This document shows, piece by piece, positions 23,373-36,075 of a stretch of 64,000 nt of DNA. Numbering within the stretch: the stretch's first letter is position 1; the number at the start of each line of letters is the position of its first letter. The stretch is from assembly GCA_014843695.1 (NCBI GenBank), contig CM026390.1, positions 59,340,870 to 59,404,869 of the forward strand. The letters are read 5' to 3'. Origin of the DNA: Archivesica marissinica. Its lineage: Eukaryota > Mollusca > Bivalvia > Venerida > Vesicomyidae. The position numbers were made by a program, and so were the translations under genes. The notes under the pieces were generated by a model. It searched no databases. It saw nothing but the letters and a program-made list of their open reading frames with translations, and was not told where the DNA came from.

Positions 23373-24106
23373 ACACAGTTGCAACTTCACATCAAATGAA
23401 ACCTGTCAACACGATCACAAATGAAAATGTAATTAGTATTAGACATTAGAAGACTATACATTTACGAAATGACAGATTTAAATTAATCAAATGCCCCAAA
23501 AAATAGAAGTAAGGTGCCTTTCTCATACGTGTCATGTTTTATTATGATGTCATAATTCTTAAAACAAAGGAAATCATTTAACAGACACAATGTATGTTCC
23601 GAAGATATCTTCAGCCGCACAATTCTAATCGTTATGAATGTCAAAACAGACGTTTGACGTAGCATCACGTACCAATTAACCTGCACTGTAAAAATGTTAA
23701 ATGGATTAATAGTTACGTAAAACCAAGGGAAGGTCTTGTTACTTCGACATTACAACATTCATTTTGCTATAAATGTCTTAAATAGTTAACAATTTAAACC
23801 TATGTTTTTCTTGTGACGAAATTACGACATTTGAAACTGAAGTGTATTACGGAATGGCAAGTGAACTTAATGTTTTGTTTAGTATCAAGTCACGAAATTA
23901 CGGAGAAATTAAACTACAGCATCGGAGTAATGAGCAATGAGTAATGACGTTTCATTGATCTATAGATAATGTTGTTTCCGAAAATGTTTTAGGTTTACAT
24001 TTGGAAGCAATGTAGGTGGACTACTGGTTTATTTACTGTCGCCAACACAATGTGTCTGTGTGGGGGCTTGCCGTCGCACCAACAGCTTAGGTCATATGCG
24101 ACTCTG
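23373..24106. other. AT-rich intergenic DNA
   Basis: 24060-24100 (gccgtcgcaccaacagctta, ggtcatatg) resembles 10570-10605 and may be a remnant of another dispersed repeat. Otherwise nothing. Confidence 0.45.
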
Positions 24107-24941
24107 TAGCAGTTAACAGCTAGCAGCAGTAGCAGTTAGCAGTAACAGTTAGCAGTATCATGAGCAGTTAGCAGTAAGCAGTAGCAGTTAGGAGTAGCAC
24201 CAGCAGTTAACAGTGGCAGTAGCAGTCATCCGTAGAACCATTAGTTAGCAGTAGCAGTTAGTAATAGCAGTTAACAGTAAGCAGTAGCAGTTAACAGTAA
24301 GCAGTAGCAGTTAACAGTTAACAGTAGCAGTGGCAGTTAGCAGTAAAGATAGCAGTAACAGTTAGCAGTAATAGTTAGTATTAGTAGCAGCAGTAGCAGG
24401 TAGCAGTAGGAATTAGCAATAGCAGTAGCAGCTAATAGCAACAGCAGCAGTAGCAGTTAGCAGTATCACCAGCAGTTACCAGTAGCAGTTAGCAATTTGC
24501 AGTAAAGTTAGCAGTAACAATTAGCAGTAACTGTAGCAGGTAAGAGCAGCAGCAGTAGCAGTTAGCAGCAGTAGTAGCAGTTAGCAGCAGTAGTATTTAG
24601 CAGTAGCAATTAGCAATAACTGTAGCAGCTAAGAGCAGCAGCAGTAGCAGTTAGCAGCAGTAGTAGCAGTTAGCAGCAGTAGTAGCAGTTAGCAGTAGAA
24701 ATACGTAATAGCAATAGCAGTTAGCAGCAGTAGCAGTTAGCAATAACAGTAGCAGCTAAGAGCAGCAGCAGTAGCAGTTAGCAGCAGTAGTAGCAGTTAG
24801 CAGTAGAAATACGTAGTAGCAATAGCGGTTAGCAGCAGTAGCAGTTAGCAGCAGCAGTAACAGTTAGCAGCAGTAGCAGTTAGTAGTAGTATTAGCAGTA
24901 GCAATTAGCAGTAGCTATTAGCAGTAACAGCAGCAGTAGCA
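24107..24941. repeat. Degenerate CAG-rich array
   Basis: Mixture of agcagtagcagttagcag-type words with variable 3, 6, 9 and 10-base spacing. No single period fits throughout. Longer internal duplications are visible, for example ctaagagcagcagcagtagc at about 24650 and 24750. No frame stays open over its length. Confidence 0.9.
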
Positions 24942-25773
24942 TATTTAAAATGTATGTAAATATGTATTTGTATTGCTGGCATTAATGCATGTGTATTAAT
25001 GGGAATCCACATATATTCAAAAGAAACAAGACACATAAAAGGTTATCAGTTGTTTGATTGAGGACCCCCCCCCCCCGCGCCGCTGGTATATCTAGTATTA
25101 AAACATAAACCGCATATTACACCGATGTTTGATCGACAGCCCATGTATTATTAATATGGAACATCAGACTAGCAGCTTAAACCACACCAATAAACCATCT
25201 ACGCTTTTATTTAATTTAATCGTATACCCCCATAAAACACATCTATTTTAGTATTAAACGGTACTAAATAACAACGTAAGGCAAGCATCACGTACATAAT
25301 GTAATAAATGGCAAAACTAGGAATATGTGGCGCCGACTAGGTGGAAATTGTTACAGGCGTAAACGTTACTACTGGTTACAGTGGAGACCACACATAACTG
25401 GATATACACGCAACTAGGATATGTAGTGGCATAAACATACAGCTCCTGTCTATATCCATTATAGATACACACCTATTTATCTGCTTATACAGAAACGCCT
25501 GTTTGTACAAGTCCATCCACACGGGAATAGCGAAAACCATCACAGGTTGTGTCCATTGAAAGGTTTAAATACAATATGTACGTTGTTATTACGCCCGCTA
25601 TGTTGCCCGGAGACCCTCCCAGTCTATTCCGCTTGCATTCTCGGTAAACGTTGTTGCCCCTGAGACGTTAATGGTTGACGTCACCAATCGTACGTGTTTC
25701 TATGCCGCTGTTCCATTAATTGAGACGAAACTACTTAAATACAGGCTTAGCACAACTTGTGTACCATTACAGG
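24942..25773. other. Intergenic DNA with a short poly-C tract
   Basis: A C12 run at 25065-25076. One isolated TGACGTCA at about 25678. No gene seen. Confidence 0.5.
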
Positions 25774-26050
25774 CATATCAGTAGTCCAGTGGTAACACGC
25801 TAGACTGGTAATACAGGAATCGCAGGTTCGATCCCCCGTATGACCCTAATAAAATGAACAGTCTTTCAGTTGGGACTTTAAACTGAGGTCTCGTGTCGGT
25901 GCTGTACACCGTGCACGTAAAAGAACCAGAGGAGACTATGGAATGGGTCTTTGTCTGTATCATTGTACTATCCTCCAGAAATCTAAAATGACTAATCTCT
26001 TCGCTCATATGGGCAACCGGTAGCGACGATAAATAAACGTAAAGCACACA
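25774..26050 (+). mobile_element. SINE-A, full length with small internal deletion
   Basis: Head agtagtccagtggtaacacg and B box ggttcgatccc are present. The ttcaggaggcg segment of the body is missing before ctcatatgggcaaccggtag. Tail is aaataaacg. Confidence 0.88.
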
Positions 26051-26706
26051 TTGTGTACCATTTATGGTCATGTACGGTCTTGAAACGTTCAGAAAATACA
26101 ATGTAAATATAAGGAATGAGATCAAAATGGGTCTCGTTTATTTGGGTATACAATGCATTTGTGTTGCTATGCTTGTATGTGGTGGCCATTGGCCATTCAA
26201 TCTTAAACAGCACAGGTGTAGTGTAGTGAATACTCTAATAAAAGCAACACGGGTTCTTGTATCCCTCAATTGGATACTGACTGGTTTGAGATACAGTTAG
26301 TGATGCTTGGAGACAGGTGGTCTTTATTCGGAGGCCGTCTTATTAACACAACCCTGTGTATAATAGTTGTACAATGACTGACATCCACGGAATACCTCAA
26401 ATTAGCAATTGTTGCCAGACTGTCTCATATGTTCAATAGACATGGCTAATGATGTGATAGGAAATCTTAATAGTGGTCATTTGAGATAGTCAGTTGCTAG
26501 CGAGATTACAATATGATGGTTTTATTGAAGCCATAATTAGCCTAGTGAATTCTGGTTCGCTTCAGACTGATCAAATGTATATCTTGATGAATTAATTGGA
26601 ACTCTTCTCCTTACGCGAATTTTTAATGTTGTAATGAAGACAGTGGACATGCAGGTTACTATCGAGCCATCATGTCTCGAGCATTAGTTATGCAAAATTT
26701 GTTTAC
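26051..26706. other. Intergenic DNA, nothing recognised
   Basis: No repeat, RNA or coding signal seen. Confidence 0.45.
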
Positions 26707-26902
26707 ATCGATTGCGAAACAAGTTCTTGCAACTTATATTAATCACTCTCGAGACCTCATTCCTGATGGAATCCATCGCCATGAGTGAGAGAGAAGAGGC
26801 AATGTGGAATTTATATGCCCTGCCTTAGGGCACACTCGTAACTGCTACAGCTGGGCTCGATTTCCGAGCATGTCTCACCTGAAGTGAACGCGCTACCACG
26901 AC
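26707..26902 (-). mobile_element. SINE-B, minus strand, diverged head
   Basis: Left end gattgcgaaacaagttcttg, then ctctcgagacctcattcctg and gatggaatccatcgcc. The right end is a degenerate tRNA-like head (cacctgaagtgaacgcgcta). Confidence 0.88.
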
Positions 26903-28079
26903 TGTGTTGTTAAATATGATGCAAACGCGATGCATTCGAAAATTAATTAAACGTTTCATTTCTTATTATATGTTGTTGGTAGACTTTTCCCACAGTGGAT
27001 CACGGAGAGCCAGTGCATACAGGGACCACATATGTCGCTACGTTACATACGATCGTTTGCAGTCGTACACGTCGTGGATGTCGCAGCTGCTCATTGAGAC
27101 ACACGTGCACAGTGTGTATATAGCTTAATGTATCTTATCCATCCACTCTATCTGGTTGCAGCCATTGTTATTGTTGAATTTCGATAAGTGTTTATCATAA
27201 TTTAAGCTTATCTATTATTTAATGACGTAACATTTAATTATGTCTGCATTTCCTACTAAGCATATTAATTATAGGATTTATGGGTAATAAATGCACGTGT
27301 GAGCACATTGCGTTCATATTTTATTGCTGTAAATGGATAGTTGGACTGTAAATACTTTTTGATGTGCTAATCATTAAAATCTTCAAAATGTGCAATAAAA
27401 TGTGATATTGCAATACCTGACAGAAGTCGTTATCTGCGCCTAATCTTATAATAAGCATCAAATACGCTTCACTTATCTTAACATCCACTATATTAATATT
27501 TATTACTTATTAAAGCTAGTAGTTAAAACCTTTCCAAATGAAGCGCTTTCACATATCAGTATGTTGCTGTACATGGCTAAGTAATTTAGCATAGCATCAA
27601 TGTATACATCTTATACGCTTGATAATGTTACCTGATAAACCCTACACTGGATTAAATACATCATTTATGCTTTTTTTGTAAGTTAATAAACATAACATAA
27701 ATGTGTTTTGTTCATTACTAAAAACCCTACGGCTCAAAGGAAACGCGTAATCAAAATTCCTTTTTTGTATGGATCTACGAACATTTTATTGCGGAACACA
27801 CAGGCTGGTGCGCGGAGGCTGTACACCTTTGAAAAATAAGTACTTTGGTTAAGTATATAACCTGAACTGACGAACTGACACATTACGCACGTGATTGATG
27901 GGTTCATTATGTATATTAGTATTTATTCTAACATGACTAGGCATTTTGTATGTATCCGTAAAGAAGGAATTTAGTGTGTACATCTTGCAATAAAACATGG
28001 ATTAGCGCTTGATGTCAAGTGATTCTGAATTCAGACTAGATCATTTATATATTGTTTATAATAGTTAGTAAGTAATATA
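26903..28079. other. AT-rich intergenic DNA
   Basis: No supported gene, RNA or repeat. Confidence 0.45.
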
Positions 28080-28367
28080 CAGATCTGTAGTCAAGTGGTA
28101 ATACGCTGAACTGGTAATTCAGGGATCGCAGGTTCAACCCCTTGTCTGACCCTAATAAAATTAACAGTCTTTCAGATAGGACTTTAAACCGAGGTCTCGT
28201 GTTAGTGCTGTACGCCGTGTAGGTAAAAGAACCAGAGGAGACTCTGGAATGGGTCTCTGTCTGTATCATTGCACTATCCTCTAACAATCTAAAATGACTA
28301 ATCTATTCAGGAGACGTCGCTCATATGGGCAACCGGTAACGACGATAAATAAACGTAACAACACACA
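28080..28367 (+). mobile_element. SINE-A, full length
   Basis: Head agatctgtagtcaagtgg, anticodon loop ctggtaa retained, B box changed to ggttcaacccc. Body and ataaataaacg tail complete. Confidence 0.88.
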
Positions 28368-29134
28368 ATGTCAAACGTTATTTTACTGGCATGTTTGTAG
28401 TTTTGTGACGTAATTTACCCTTTCTAAAAAAATAACACCCAACTATGTTTGCGCTATTTAGGTATTTGGATGAATCGAAATAATATTTGTATTTGCGTTA
28501 TTATAGTTGAATAAATCATGGTTTGTCGTTCTGAGTGCCGGAAATAACCACTTTGGCCTACCGCCTGTGTTGTTAATTCCTACGGGTCAGAACTCCAAAC
28601 CATGTCTATACGCCAATAAATAACTGAAAGACACATATTATTTCTTAATTATTATATTACGATCTAGCGAGTACCCGCTATGTTGCTACATAAAGCCGAT
28701 TATATTGTGTGTCTACAAATTCAAACAGTTTGTAAAAATGAGGTCGTACTATTTTTGTTGTCATTGAATGCTAATTTAGACTGATGTTGTCTATTTCTGT
28801 TTGAAACTCATGCAACAGTATAAGTAATTACGTTGTAATTGTATGTAATCGAGTATAATACTGCTAATGCCCATGCGTATACAGCCGAGTGCGTTGCGCA
28901 ATGATAGGTTATATAGTAGTACGAGCGGAGATTCGAACTCATCGCTAAAATTTAAATTATCATATTATTAATGTACATGTACAATAAGAAATGCTTTGCA
29001 ATCCGCACCAACAATATGATGTATATATGTGTGCATAGCTGGAAATAGAACTTATTCATCTCTCTTTGCTAAATATTCTATGATCGTGTTTTTTTAATTG
29101 ATACAGTTATTCGGACAGCAATTTCGGACAATGG
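28368..29134. other. AT-rich intergenic DNA
   Basis: Nothing supported. A weak tRNA-like scrap (gagattcgaactcatcgct, about 28928) is too degenerate to call. Confidence 0.45.
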
Positions 29135-29146
29135 AATTAAGTCTCT

Positions 29147-29398
29147 TAAAGTTTAAATTTTATATATTTTACAACGATTACGAAGCAAGTTTAAGCAACT
29201 TATTAATCACTCTCGTTGGCGCGGATGAAAGCGTATATGTGGTCATTCGTGTGGGAGGAACCCGTAGTACTCGGAGAAAACCCACCTGTCCGATATGGCG
29301 ACCACCGTACTATCTCACATACTTCCCGGTCCGAGGATCGAACCCGGGTTGCATTGGTGAGAAGCGAGCGCGCTAACCACTGCGCTAATCGAACAGCC
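29147..29398 (-). mobile_element. SINE-C with 12-bp target duplication
   Basis: Minus-strand copy: right end gcgctaaccactgcgctaat is the reversed head and left end acgattacgaagcaag the reversed 3' end. Perfect aattaagtctct flanks at 29135-29146 and 29399-29410. Confidence 0.93.
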
Positions 29399-29410
29399 AA
29401 TTAAGTCTCT

Positions 29411-29880
29411 AAATAATAATGAATGAAGCCAGATTACGGCCCTGCTTTGTAAATTCTTGCAATGATACGGTCTCCTCAATACCCATGTACTCGTCCACCC
29501 CTGAAATACCACTAGTCTAGGAGTGGCACCTTAGGTCTTCCTTCGCCAGTGTACACTGTGTCTTCCTCCGGCAATACTAGCTGCAGAGTCGACATATGAC
29601 ATACGCTGTTGGTGCCACTATAAACCCAAGTAAAACAAATGAAACACAACAATAGCCTCGAACGTTTTGGACTACTCTTAATATGTTCTATATCATACAG
29701 CGTTAGACTATCATTCTAAACACGAACAGCTGACTCATCATTTGAAGTTCACGCCATTTACGTTCATGTTAATATCCCATAGAATGAAGATATTTGCAGA
29801 CTCATATTGGGCTTTCTATTCTTCCTGTAATCAGCAATGATCTCAAAGCATATGGCCATACAGATGCTTTAGCATGCGGT
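29411..29880. other. Intergenic DNA, nothing recognised
   Basis: No repeat, RNA or coding signal seen. Confidence 0.45.
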
Positions 29881-32800
29881 GGTGGCCGGGTCAGTGTTCG
29901 AGTGCTTATCATTCTGGACTCGTAATCCAGTTACATCTCCCGCTATGCTATACTAAAATGGCTACTAACATAGGATTTCGGATGAAACATTTAAACCGAA
30001 GTCTCTTGCGTGTGCATTAAACCGAGGTATCTTGCTGGTGCATTAAGCCGAGGTCTCTTGCTGGTGCATTAAACCGAGGTATCTTGCTGGTGCATTAAGC
30101 CGAGGTCTCTTGCTTGTGCATTAAACCGAGGTATCTTGCTGGTGCATTAAACAGAGGTCTCTTGCTTGTGCATTAAACCGAGGTATCTTGCTGGTGCATT
30201 AAACAGAGGTCTCTTGCTTGTGCATTAAACCGAGGTATCTTGCTGGTGCATTAAACCGAGATCTCTTGCTGGTGCATAAAACCGAGGTATCTTGCTGGTG
30301 CATTTAACCGAGGTATCTTGCTGATGCATTAAACCGAGGTCTCTTGCTGGTGCATTAAACAGAGGTATCTTGCTGGTGCATTAAGCCGAGGTCTCTTGCT
30401 GGCACATTAAACAGAGGTATCTTGCTGGTGCATTAAACCGAGGTCTCTTGCTTGTGCATTAAACCGAGGTATCTTGCTGGTGCATTAAACAGAGGTCTCT
30501 TGCTTGTGCATTAAACCGAGGTATCTTGCTGGTGCATTAAACCGAGATCTCTTGCTGGTGCATAAAACCGAGGTATCTTGCTGGTGCATTTAACCGAGGT
30601 ATCTTGCTGATGCATTAAACCGAGGTCTCTTGCTGGTGCATTAAACAGAGGTATCTTGCTGGTGCATTAAGCCGAGGTCTCTTGCTGGCACATTAAACAG
30701 AGGTATCTTGCTGGTGCATTAAACCGAGGTCTCTTGCTTGTGCATTAAACCGAGGTATCTTGCTGGTGCATTAAACAGAGGTCTCTTGCTTGTGCATTAA
30801 ACCGAGGTATCTTGCTGGTGCATTAAACCGAGATCTCTTGCTGGTGCATAAAACCGAGGTATCTTGCTGGTGCATTTAACCGAGGTATATTGCTGATGCA
30901 TTAAACCGAGGTCTCTTGCTGGTGCATTAAACAGAGGTATCTTGCTGGTGCATTAAGCCGAGGTCTCTTGCTGGCACATTAAACAGAGGTATCTTGCTGG
31001 TGCATTAAACCGATGTCTCGTGCTGGCGCATTAAACAGAGGTATCTTGCTGGTGCATTAAACCGATGTCTCGTGCTGGCGCATTTAACAGAGGTATATTG
31101 CTGCCGCATTAAGCCGAGATCTCTTGCTGGTGCATTAAACAGAGGTATATTGCTGGAGCATTAAGTCGAGGTCTCTTGCTGGCGCATTAAGCCGAGGTAT
31201 ATTGCTGGTGCATTACGCCGAGGTCTCTTGCTGGCGCATTAAACAGAGATATATTGTTGGTGCATTAAACAGAGGTCTCTTGCTGGCACATTAAACAGAG
31301 GTATATTGCTGGTGCATTAAGCCGAGGTCTCTTGCTGGCGCATTAAGCCGAGGTCTCTTACTGGCGCATTAAACAGAGGTATATTGCTGGTGCATTACGC
31401 CGAGGTCTCTTGCTGGCGCATTAAGCCGAGGTCTCTTACTGGCGCATTAAACAGAGGTATATTGCTGGTGCATTACGCCGAGGTCTCTTGCTGGCGCATT
31501 AAACAGAGATATATTGCTGGTGCATTAAACAGAGGTCTCTTGCTGGCACATTAAACAGAGATATATTGCTGGTGCATTAAACAGAGGTATATTGCTGGTA
31601 CATTAAACAGAGGTATATTGCTGGTGCATTAAACAGAGGTATATTGCTGGCGCATTAAACAGAGGTATATTGCTGGCGCATTAACCAGAGGTATATTGCT
31701 GGCGCATTAAACAGAGGTATATTGCTGGCGCATTAAACAGAGGTATATTGCTGGCGCATTAAACAGAGGTATATTGCTGGCGCATTAACCAGAGGTATAT
31801 TGCTGGCGCATTAAAAAGGGGTATATTGCTGGTGCATTAAAAAGAGGTATATTGCTGGCGCATTAAACAGAGTTATATTGCTGGCGCATTAAACAGAGGT
31901 ATATTGCTGGTGCATTAAACAGAGGTATATTGCTGGCGCATTAAACAGAGGTATATTGCTGGCGCATTAAACAGAGGTATATTGCTGGCGCATTAAACAG
32001 AGGTATATTGCTGGTGCATTAAACAGAGGTATATTGCTGGCGCATTAAAAAGAGGTATATTGCTGGTGCATTAAACAGAGGTATATTGCTGGTGCATTAA
32101 ACAGAGGTATATTGCTGGTACATTAAACGGAGGTATATTGCTGGTGCATTAAGTCGAGGTCTCTTACTGGCGCATTAAACAGAGGTATATTGCTGGTGCA
32201 TTAAGCCGAGGTCTCTTGCTGGCGCATTAAGCCGAGGTCTCTTACTGGCGCATTAAACAGAGGTATATTGCTGGCGCATTAAGCCGAGGTACTCTTGCTG
32301 GCGCATTAAACAGAGGTATATTGCTGGTGCATTAAACAGAGATATATTGATGGCGCATTAAACAGAGGTATATTGCTGGTGCATTAAGCCGAGGTCTCTT
32401 ACTGGCGCATTAAACAGAGGTATATTGCCGGCGCATTAAACAGAGGTATATTACTGGCGCATTAACCAGAGGTATATTGCTGGCGCATTAACCAGAGGTA
32501 TATTGCTGGCGCATTAACCAGAGGTATATTGCTGGCGCATTAAACAGAGGTATATTGCTGGCGCATTAACCAGAGGTATATTGCTGGCGCATTAACCAGA
32601 GGTATATTGCTGGTGCATTAAGCCGAGGTCTCTTACTGGCGCATTAAACAGAGGTATATTGCTGGTGCATTAAACAGAGGTATATTGCTGGCGCATTAAC
32701 CAGAGGTATATTGCTGGCGCATTAACCAGAGGTATATTGCTGGTGCATTAAGCCGAGGTCTCTTACTGGCGCATTAAACAGAGGTATATTGCTGGTGCAT

Positions 32801-33125
32801 TACGCCGAGGTCTCTTACTGGCGCATTAAACAGAGGTATATTGCTGGTGCATTAAGCCGAGGTCTCTTACTGGCGCATTAAACAGAGGTATATTGCTGGT
32901 GCATTAAGCCGAGGTACTCTTGCTGGCGCATTAAACAGAGGTATATTGCTGGCGCATTAAACAGAGGTATATTGCTGGTGCATTAGAACCTTGCATCTAA
33001 AAAAACGAATGGGGATGTATCTGTGTTATTGTACCATCCTCCAAAAACACGTAAAATCACGAGTATATTTGGGAAGTGTTGTTCATGGTGTGGACAACCG
33101 GTAACGCAAGGCATAAACGCACATA
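29881..33125 (+). mobile_element. SINE-A relative with a 3-kb internal expansion
   Basis: 29881-29989 is a diverged tRNA-like head and upstream body (ctggactcgtaatccag, then tttcggatgaaacatttaaa). 32986-33125 is the downstream body and tail (gaatggggatgtatctgtg, gtaccatcctccaaaa, caaccggtaacg, ataaacgc). The two parts flank a tandem array where a normal copy has one short segment (ttaaaccgaggtctcgtgtc). The element is thus one SINE stretched from about 290 bp to 3.2 kb. Confidence 0.85.
29990..32985. repeat. 26-bp minisatellite born from the SINE-A core, about 115 copies
   Basis: Unit gcattaaaccgaggtatctt plus gctggt. Left-end units keep the SINE-like ccgaggtctct. Units to the right shift to cagaggtatatt. 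A block of 11 units (286 bp) recurs: the marker ccgagatctcttgctgg lies at about 30261, 30547 and 30833. Confidence 0.96.
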
Positions 33126-33576
33126 TATGATCTAAACCAAAACGTATATATTGTTCTAGAACCGTCTAAAAGCAATGATCATTCATAGTAGTGTGAATTA
33201 GCTTTTAGACACCAATGCAATTACTTTCTAATATTAAAGAAGTAGATGTTTGAGTCATTTTCTAAAAATCTCATGACATATAGATACCGTTTCAAATGTA
33301 TCAATGTATAGTGCATCAGTTGTTATGATTCGGGAATCGTAACCCAGTGTTCGTAGGTTCGATCCTCAGCTAGCTGTGTCCCATAGTAAAATGATTTCTA
33401 TTGATATCATTCCTCTGGAATTGAGCTATGTCTGTACCATTGCACGACCCCCCCCCCTACCTAAACTGAATTATAGTTTCAGGTTGAGAATAATACTTAT
33501 ACTTGTATTTGCTCTATGTATATATATACTGACACCATAAAAACAATGTGCACTTTTACATTTTCTTGTTTTTTCT
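33126..33576. other. Intergenic DNA with a degenerate SINE head
   Basis: About 33320-33400 has a B-box-like gtaggttcgatcctcagc and catagtaaaatga, probably an old SINE-A-like remnant. A short C-run lies at about 33446. Confidence 0.45.
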
Positions 33577-33857
33577 ACGTTTATTTATCGTCGCTACCGG
33601 TTGCCTATATGAGCGACGCCTCCTGAAGAGATTAGTGATTTTAGATTATGGAGGATAGTGCATGATACAGACAGAGACCCATTCCAGAGTCTCCTCTGGT
33701 TCTTTTACGTGCACGGTGTAAAGCACCGACACGAGACCTCGGTTTAACGTCCCATCTGAAAGACTGTTAATTTTTATTAGGGTCAGATGGGGGATCGAAC
33801 CTGCGATCCCTGGATTACCAGTCCAGCGTGTTACCACTGGACTACAGATCCGTCTGT
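33577..33857 (-). mobile_element. SINE-A, full length, minus strand
   Basis: Reverse tail tacgtttatttatcgtcgct at left. Reversed head with ggattaccagtccagcgtg and ggactacagatccgtctg at right. One of the best preserved copies. Confidence 0.92.
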
Positions 33858-33888
33858 CAATTAATGATATCGGTATTAAAATATATTT

Positions 33889-34105
33889 ACTATCTATTCA
33901 CTTTTATATTGAGCGTTTCATTTTCGTTACAAATTTTAGAATTATGGATTTTACTATCATGAGTGAAGAAAATAATCCTTCACACATTACACTAATTTAC
34001 ACAATAGTTCGCACATTTTGATACCAAATGTGTCTCTATGTTTTTCTAAAATGATATAAATTTTACTTCTAAGGCAAGTGCACCGTTTATTATTTGGTGT
34101 CAGTA
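33889..34105. repeat. Dispersed duplicated segment, SINE-free copy
   Basis: 217 bp from actatctattcacttttata to gtgtcagta matches 60015-60474 with scattered differences. The distant copy contains a SINE-C that is absent here (empty site around 34061-34072). Confidence 0.88.
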
Positions 34106-34226
34106 CAGTATATGCATGTAAACAACACAATGCACACTCATTAGGAAACAGAGAAACAAAGTTGGACAATATGTTACTTCAACATTATTCAACGTCCCCG
34201 GCATAACTCGCTTCAAGTAGAATCGC

Positions 34227-34280
34227 GTCGCTCATGTGGGCAGCGGGTAGCGACGAGAAATAAACGCGACAGACACACAC
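34227..34280 (+). mobile_element. SINE-A tail fragment
   Basis: cgtcgctcatgtgggcagcg, then gtagcgacgagaaataaacg and a CA tail. No upstream body. Confidence 0.75.
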
Positions 34281-35089
34281 AATGTAAACCCGTATATCAT
34301 CTAAATTTGCATACAAAAATGAAGATAATTTCTTGCAAGTTATAAAGCATAAACATGAAAAATGAGGTTGTTAATGGACGTCTCTTCATAATCATTAGCG
34401 TGAAAGTGCACTCATTTAGAGCAAACGTGAGCTGGATTGGTTCATTAATGACCCTTTTGGTAATAGATTGCCATAGATCAAAAACCATATTTATGAATTC
34501 TTTACGTGCATAACGTAATTTAACTCGCCAGATATTGATGAGAAACCAACATTAACAATGTCTGCCGGCGCCTATCTATAACCTTCTTGTAACATTAATA
34601 TTTAAAGTTATGTCATATTGATCCATATGATAATACAAATGCGTAGATTCTGCTGATTAATAGATCGCCGTTTCGTTTGATGGTAATTAACACAGATTTG
34701 TTTAAACCATTGAAATGAAAAGAAAGCATCTCACCTACTGAATATATCGAAACTTAATGAGTATAATCGCTAGTATTTGAAAATGTGAAGCATTCAAGAC
34801 AGGTTTCGGCTGTCTACTGGTATCGTCTATGTAATTTACTAATGGGGTAGGATAAGACATTATTAACCTGCAATTGTTGCGATGCAAATTAGGGTGTTCT
34901 AATTACACCTAGACGCCTTTATTTCCAAACAAGTGCACGTTCACTTGAATATATCATATTTAATATTTACACCATCGTGTTGACATGAAGAGCGGTGTCT
35001 CTTGGAGTAATCTGGTTTCAGAATAGATGAGTATGCAGATTGTCATTGCTTCATATTAAACATGTACTCATATGCATACATATTTATTT
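34281..35089. other. AT-rich intergenic DNA
   Basis: No supported feature. Confidence 0.45.
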
Positions 35090-35275
35090 TAATTCGATTA
35101 AGAACCAACTTTTCATAACATTAGTTTAATCGCTCTAGAGACCACAGTCCTGGTGCAATCCATCGCTGTTAGTGACAGAGAAGAGACTGTGGATTTAAAT
35201 ATGTCGTGCCTAGGACCATCACCACTAAGGACTTGCACTTCACTTATTGCACCTTCCACTATCATTTTCATTGGT
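35090..35275 (-). mobile_element. Old degenerate SINE-B
   Basis: Recognisable blocks in the right order on the minus strand: aatcgctctagagaccacag, then ggtgcaatccatcgctg and tgcctaggaccatcacc. Many substitutions, no clear head. Confidence 0.6.
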
Positions 35276-35550
35276 CAACTGCGGGCACGTGGTGACCCTA
35301 CGTGGGATGTAGAGTGTCAGTAAATAGCTGATGTAGGTCAGTAGAAAAAATGGCCGTTTCTAAAAAAACTCTCGATTCAGAATTGTAAAAGTGTTTTATT
35401 GTTTTCTGAACTTACAAATAAATCGGCGTTTAAATAATCAATATCCATAGATTCGAATGGCATAGAGAATCTTACATGAGCGAAAGGATGCATGCTTTAT
35501 TGGTGTATCCAGTCTCTATGCATCCACCATTAATCGGACATTCATCTTGC

Positions 35551-35777
35551 AGTTGAGCAGTGGTCCAGTGGTTCACACGCTTGGACTTCTAATCCAGGGG
35601 TCGCAGGTTCGATCCACAGCTATACAATACTAAAATGACTCATAGCTTAGTATTTCGGATGAGACTATAAACGAATGTTTCGTGTCGGTGCTTTACGCCG
35701 TTCACGTAAAAGAACCACAGGAGACTCATATGGGCAACCTGTAGCAGCGATAAATAAACGTAAAATACACACACACA
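35551..35777 (+). mobile_element. SINE-A variant with internal deletion
   Basis: Head gcagtggtccagtggttcac and B box ggttcgatcca. The spacer before the body is like that of 29881-29989 (ctatacaatactaaaatgac), so it is a second subfamily. The body jumps from accacaggagact to catatgggcaacc, losing about 75 bp. Confidence 0.85.
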
Positions 35778-35989
35778 ACATCAACCTTGTTGCTTAGCAA
35801 CAAGTCCGACCATTCTACAGTATTTTGTCATACTACTGTATAAATTGTATTATTCTTCTAAAGATATTTAAATGGACAAGAGCAATAAAACAATATGTAT
35901 GACGTCTACCGGGAATGCTTATGACGTTTATTTTACATATTGCGTAGTTTAATGTGACGTTTGGCGATTGCGAGTTTAATACATTTAGG

Positions 35990-36075
35990 GGAATTTGTAT
36001 GTCGTTTAGCGGAGTTGTTGACGCTTAGCGGAGTTGTTGGCGTTAAGCTGCGTTTTTGACGCTTAGCAGTGCTAT
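35990..36075. repeat. Short inverted-orientation stretch of the 18-bp unit
   Basis: Three to four diverged units (tttagcggagttgttgacg, cttagcggagttgttggcg) corresponding to the reverse complement of the unit at 14684-15029. Confidence 0.75.

Noticed and set aside
24107..24941. Polyglutamine-type coding CAG repeat
   Set aside because: Mixed 3, 6, 9 and 10-base spacing with frequent tag/taa triplets; no frame stays open.
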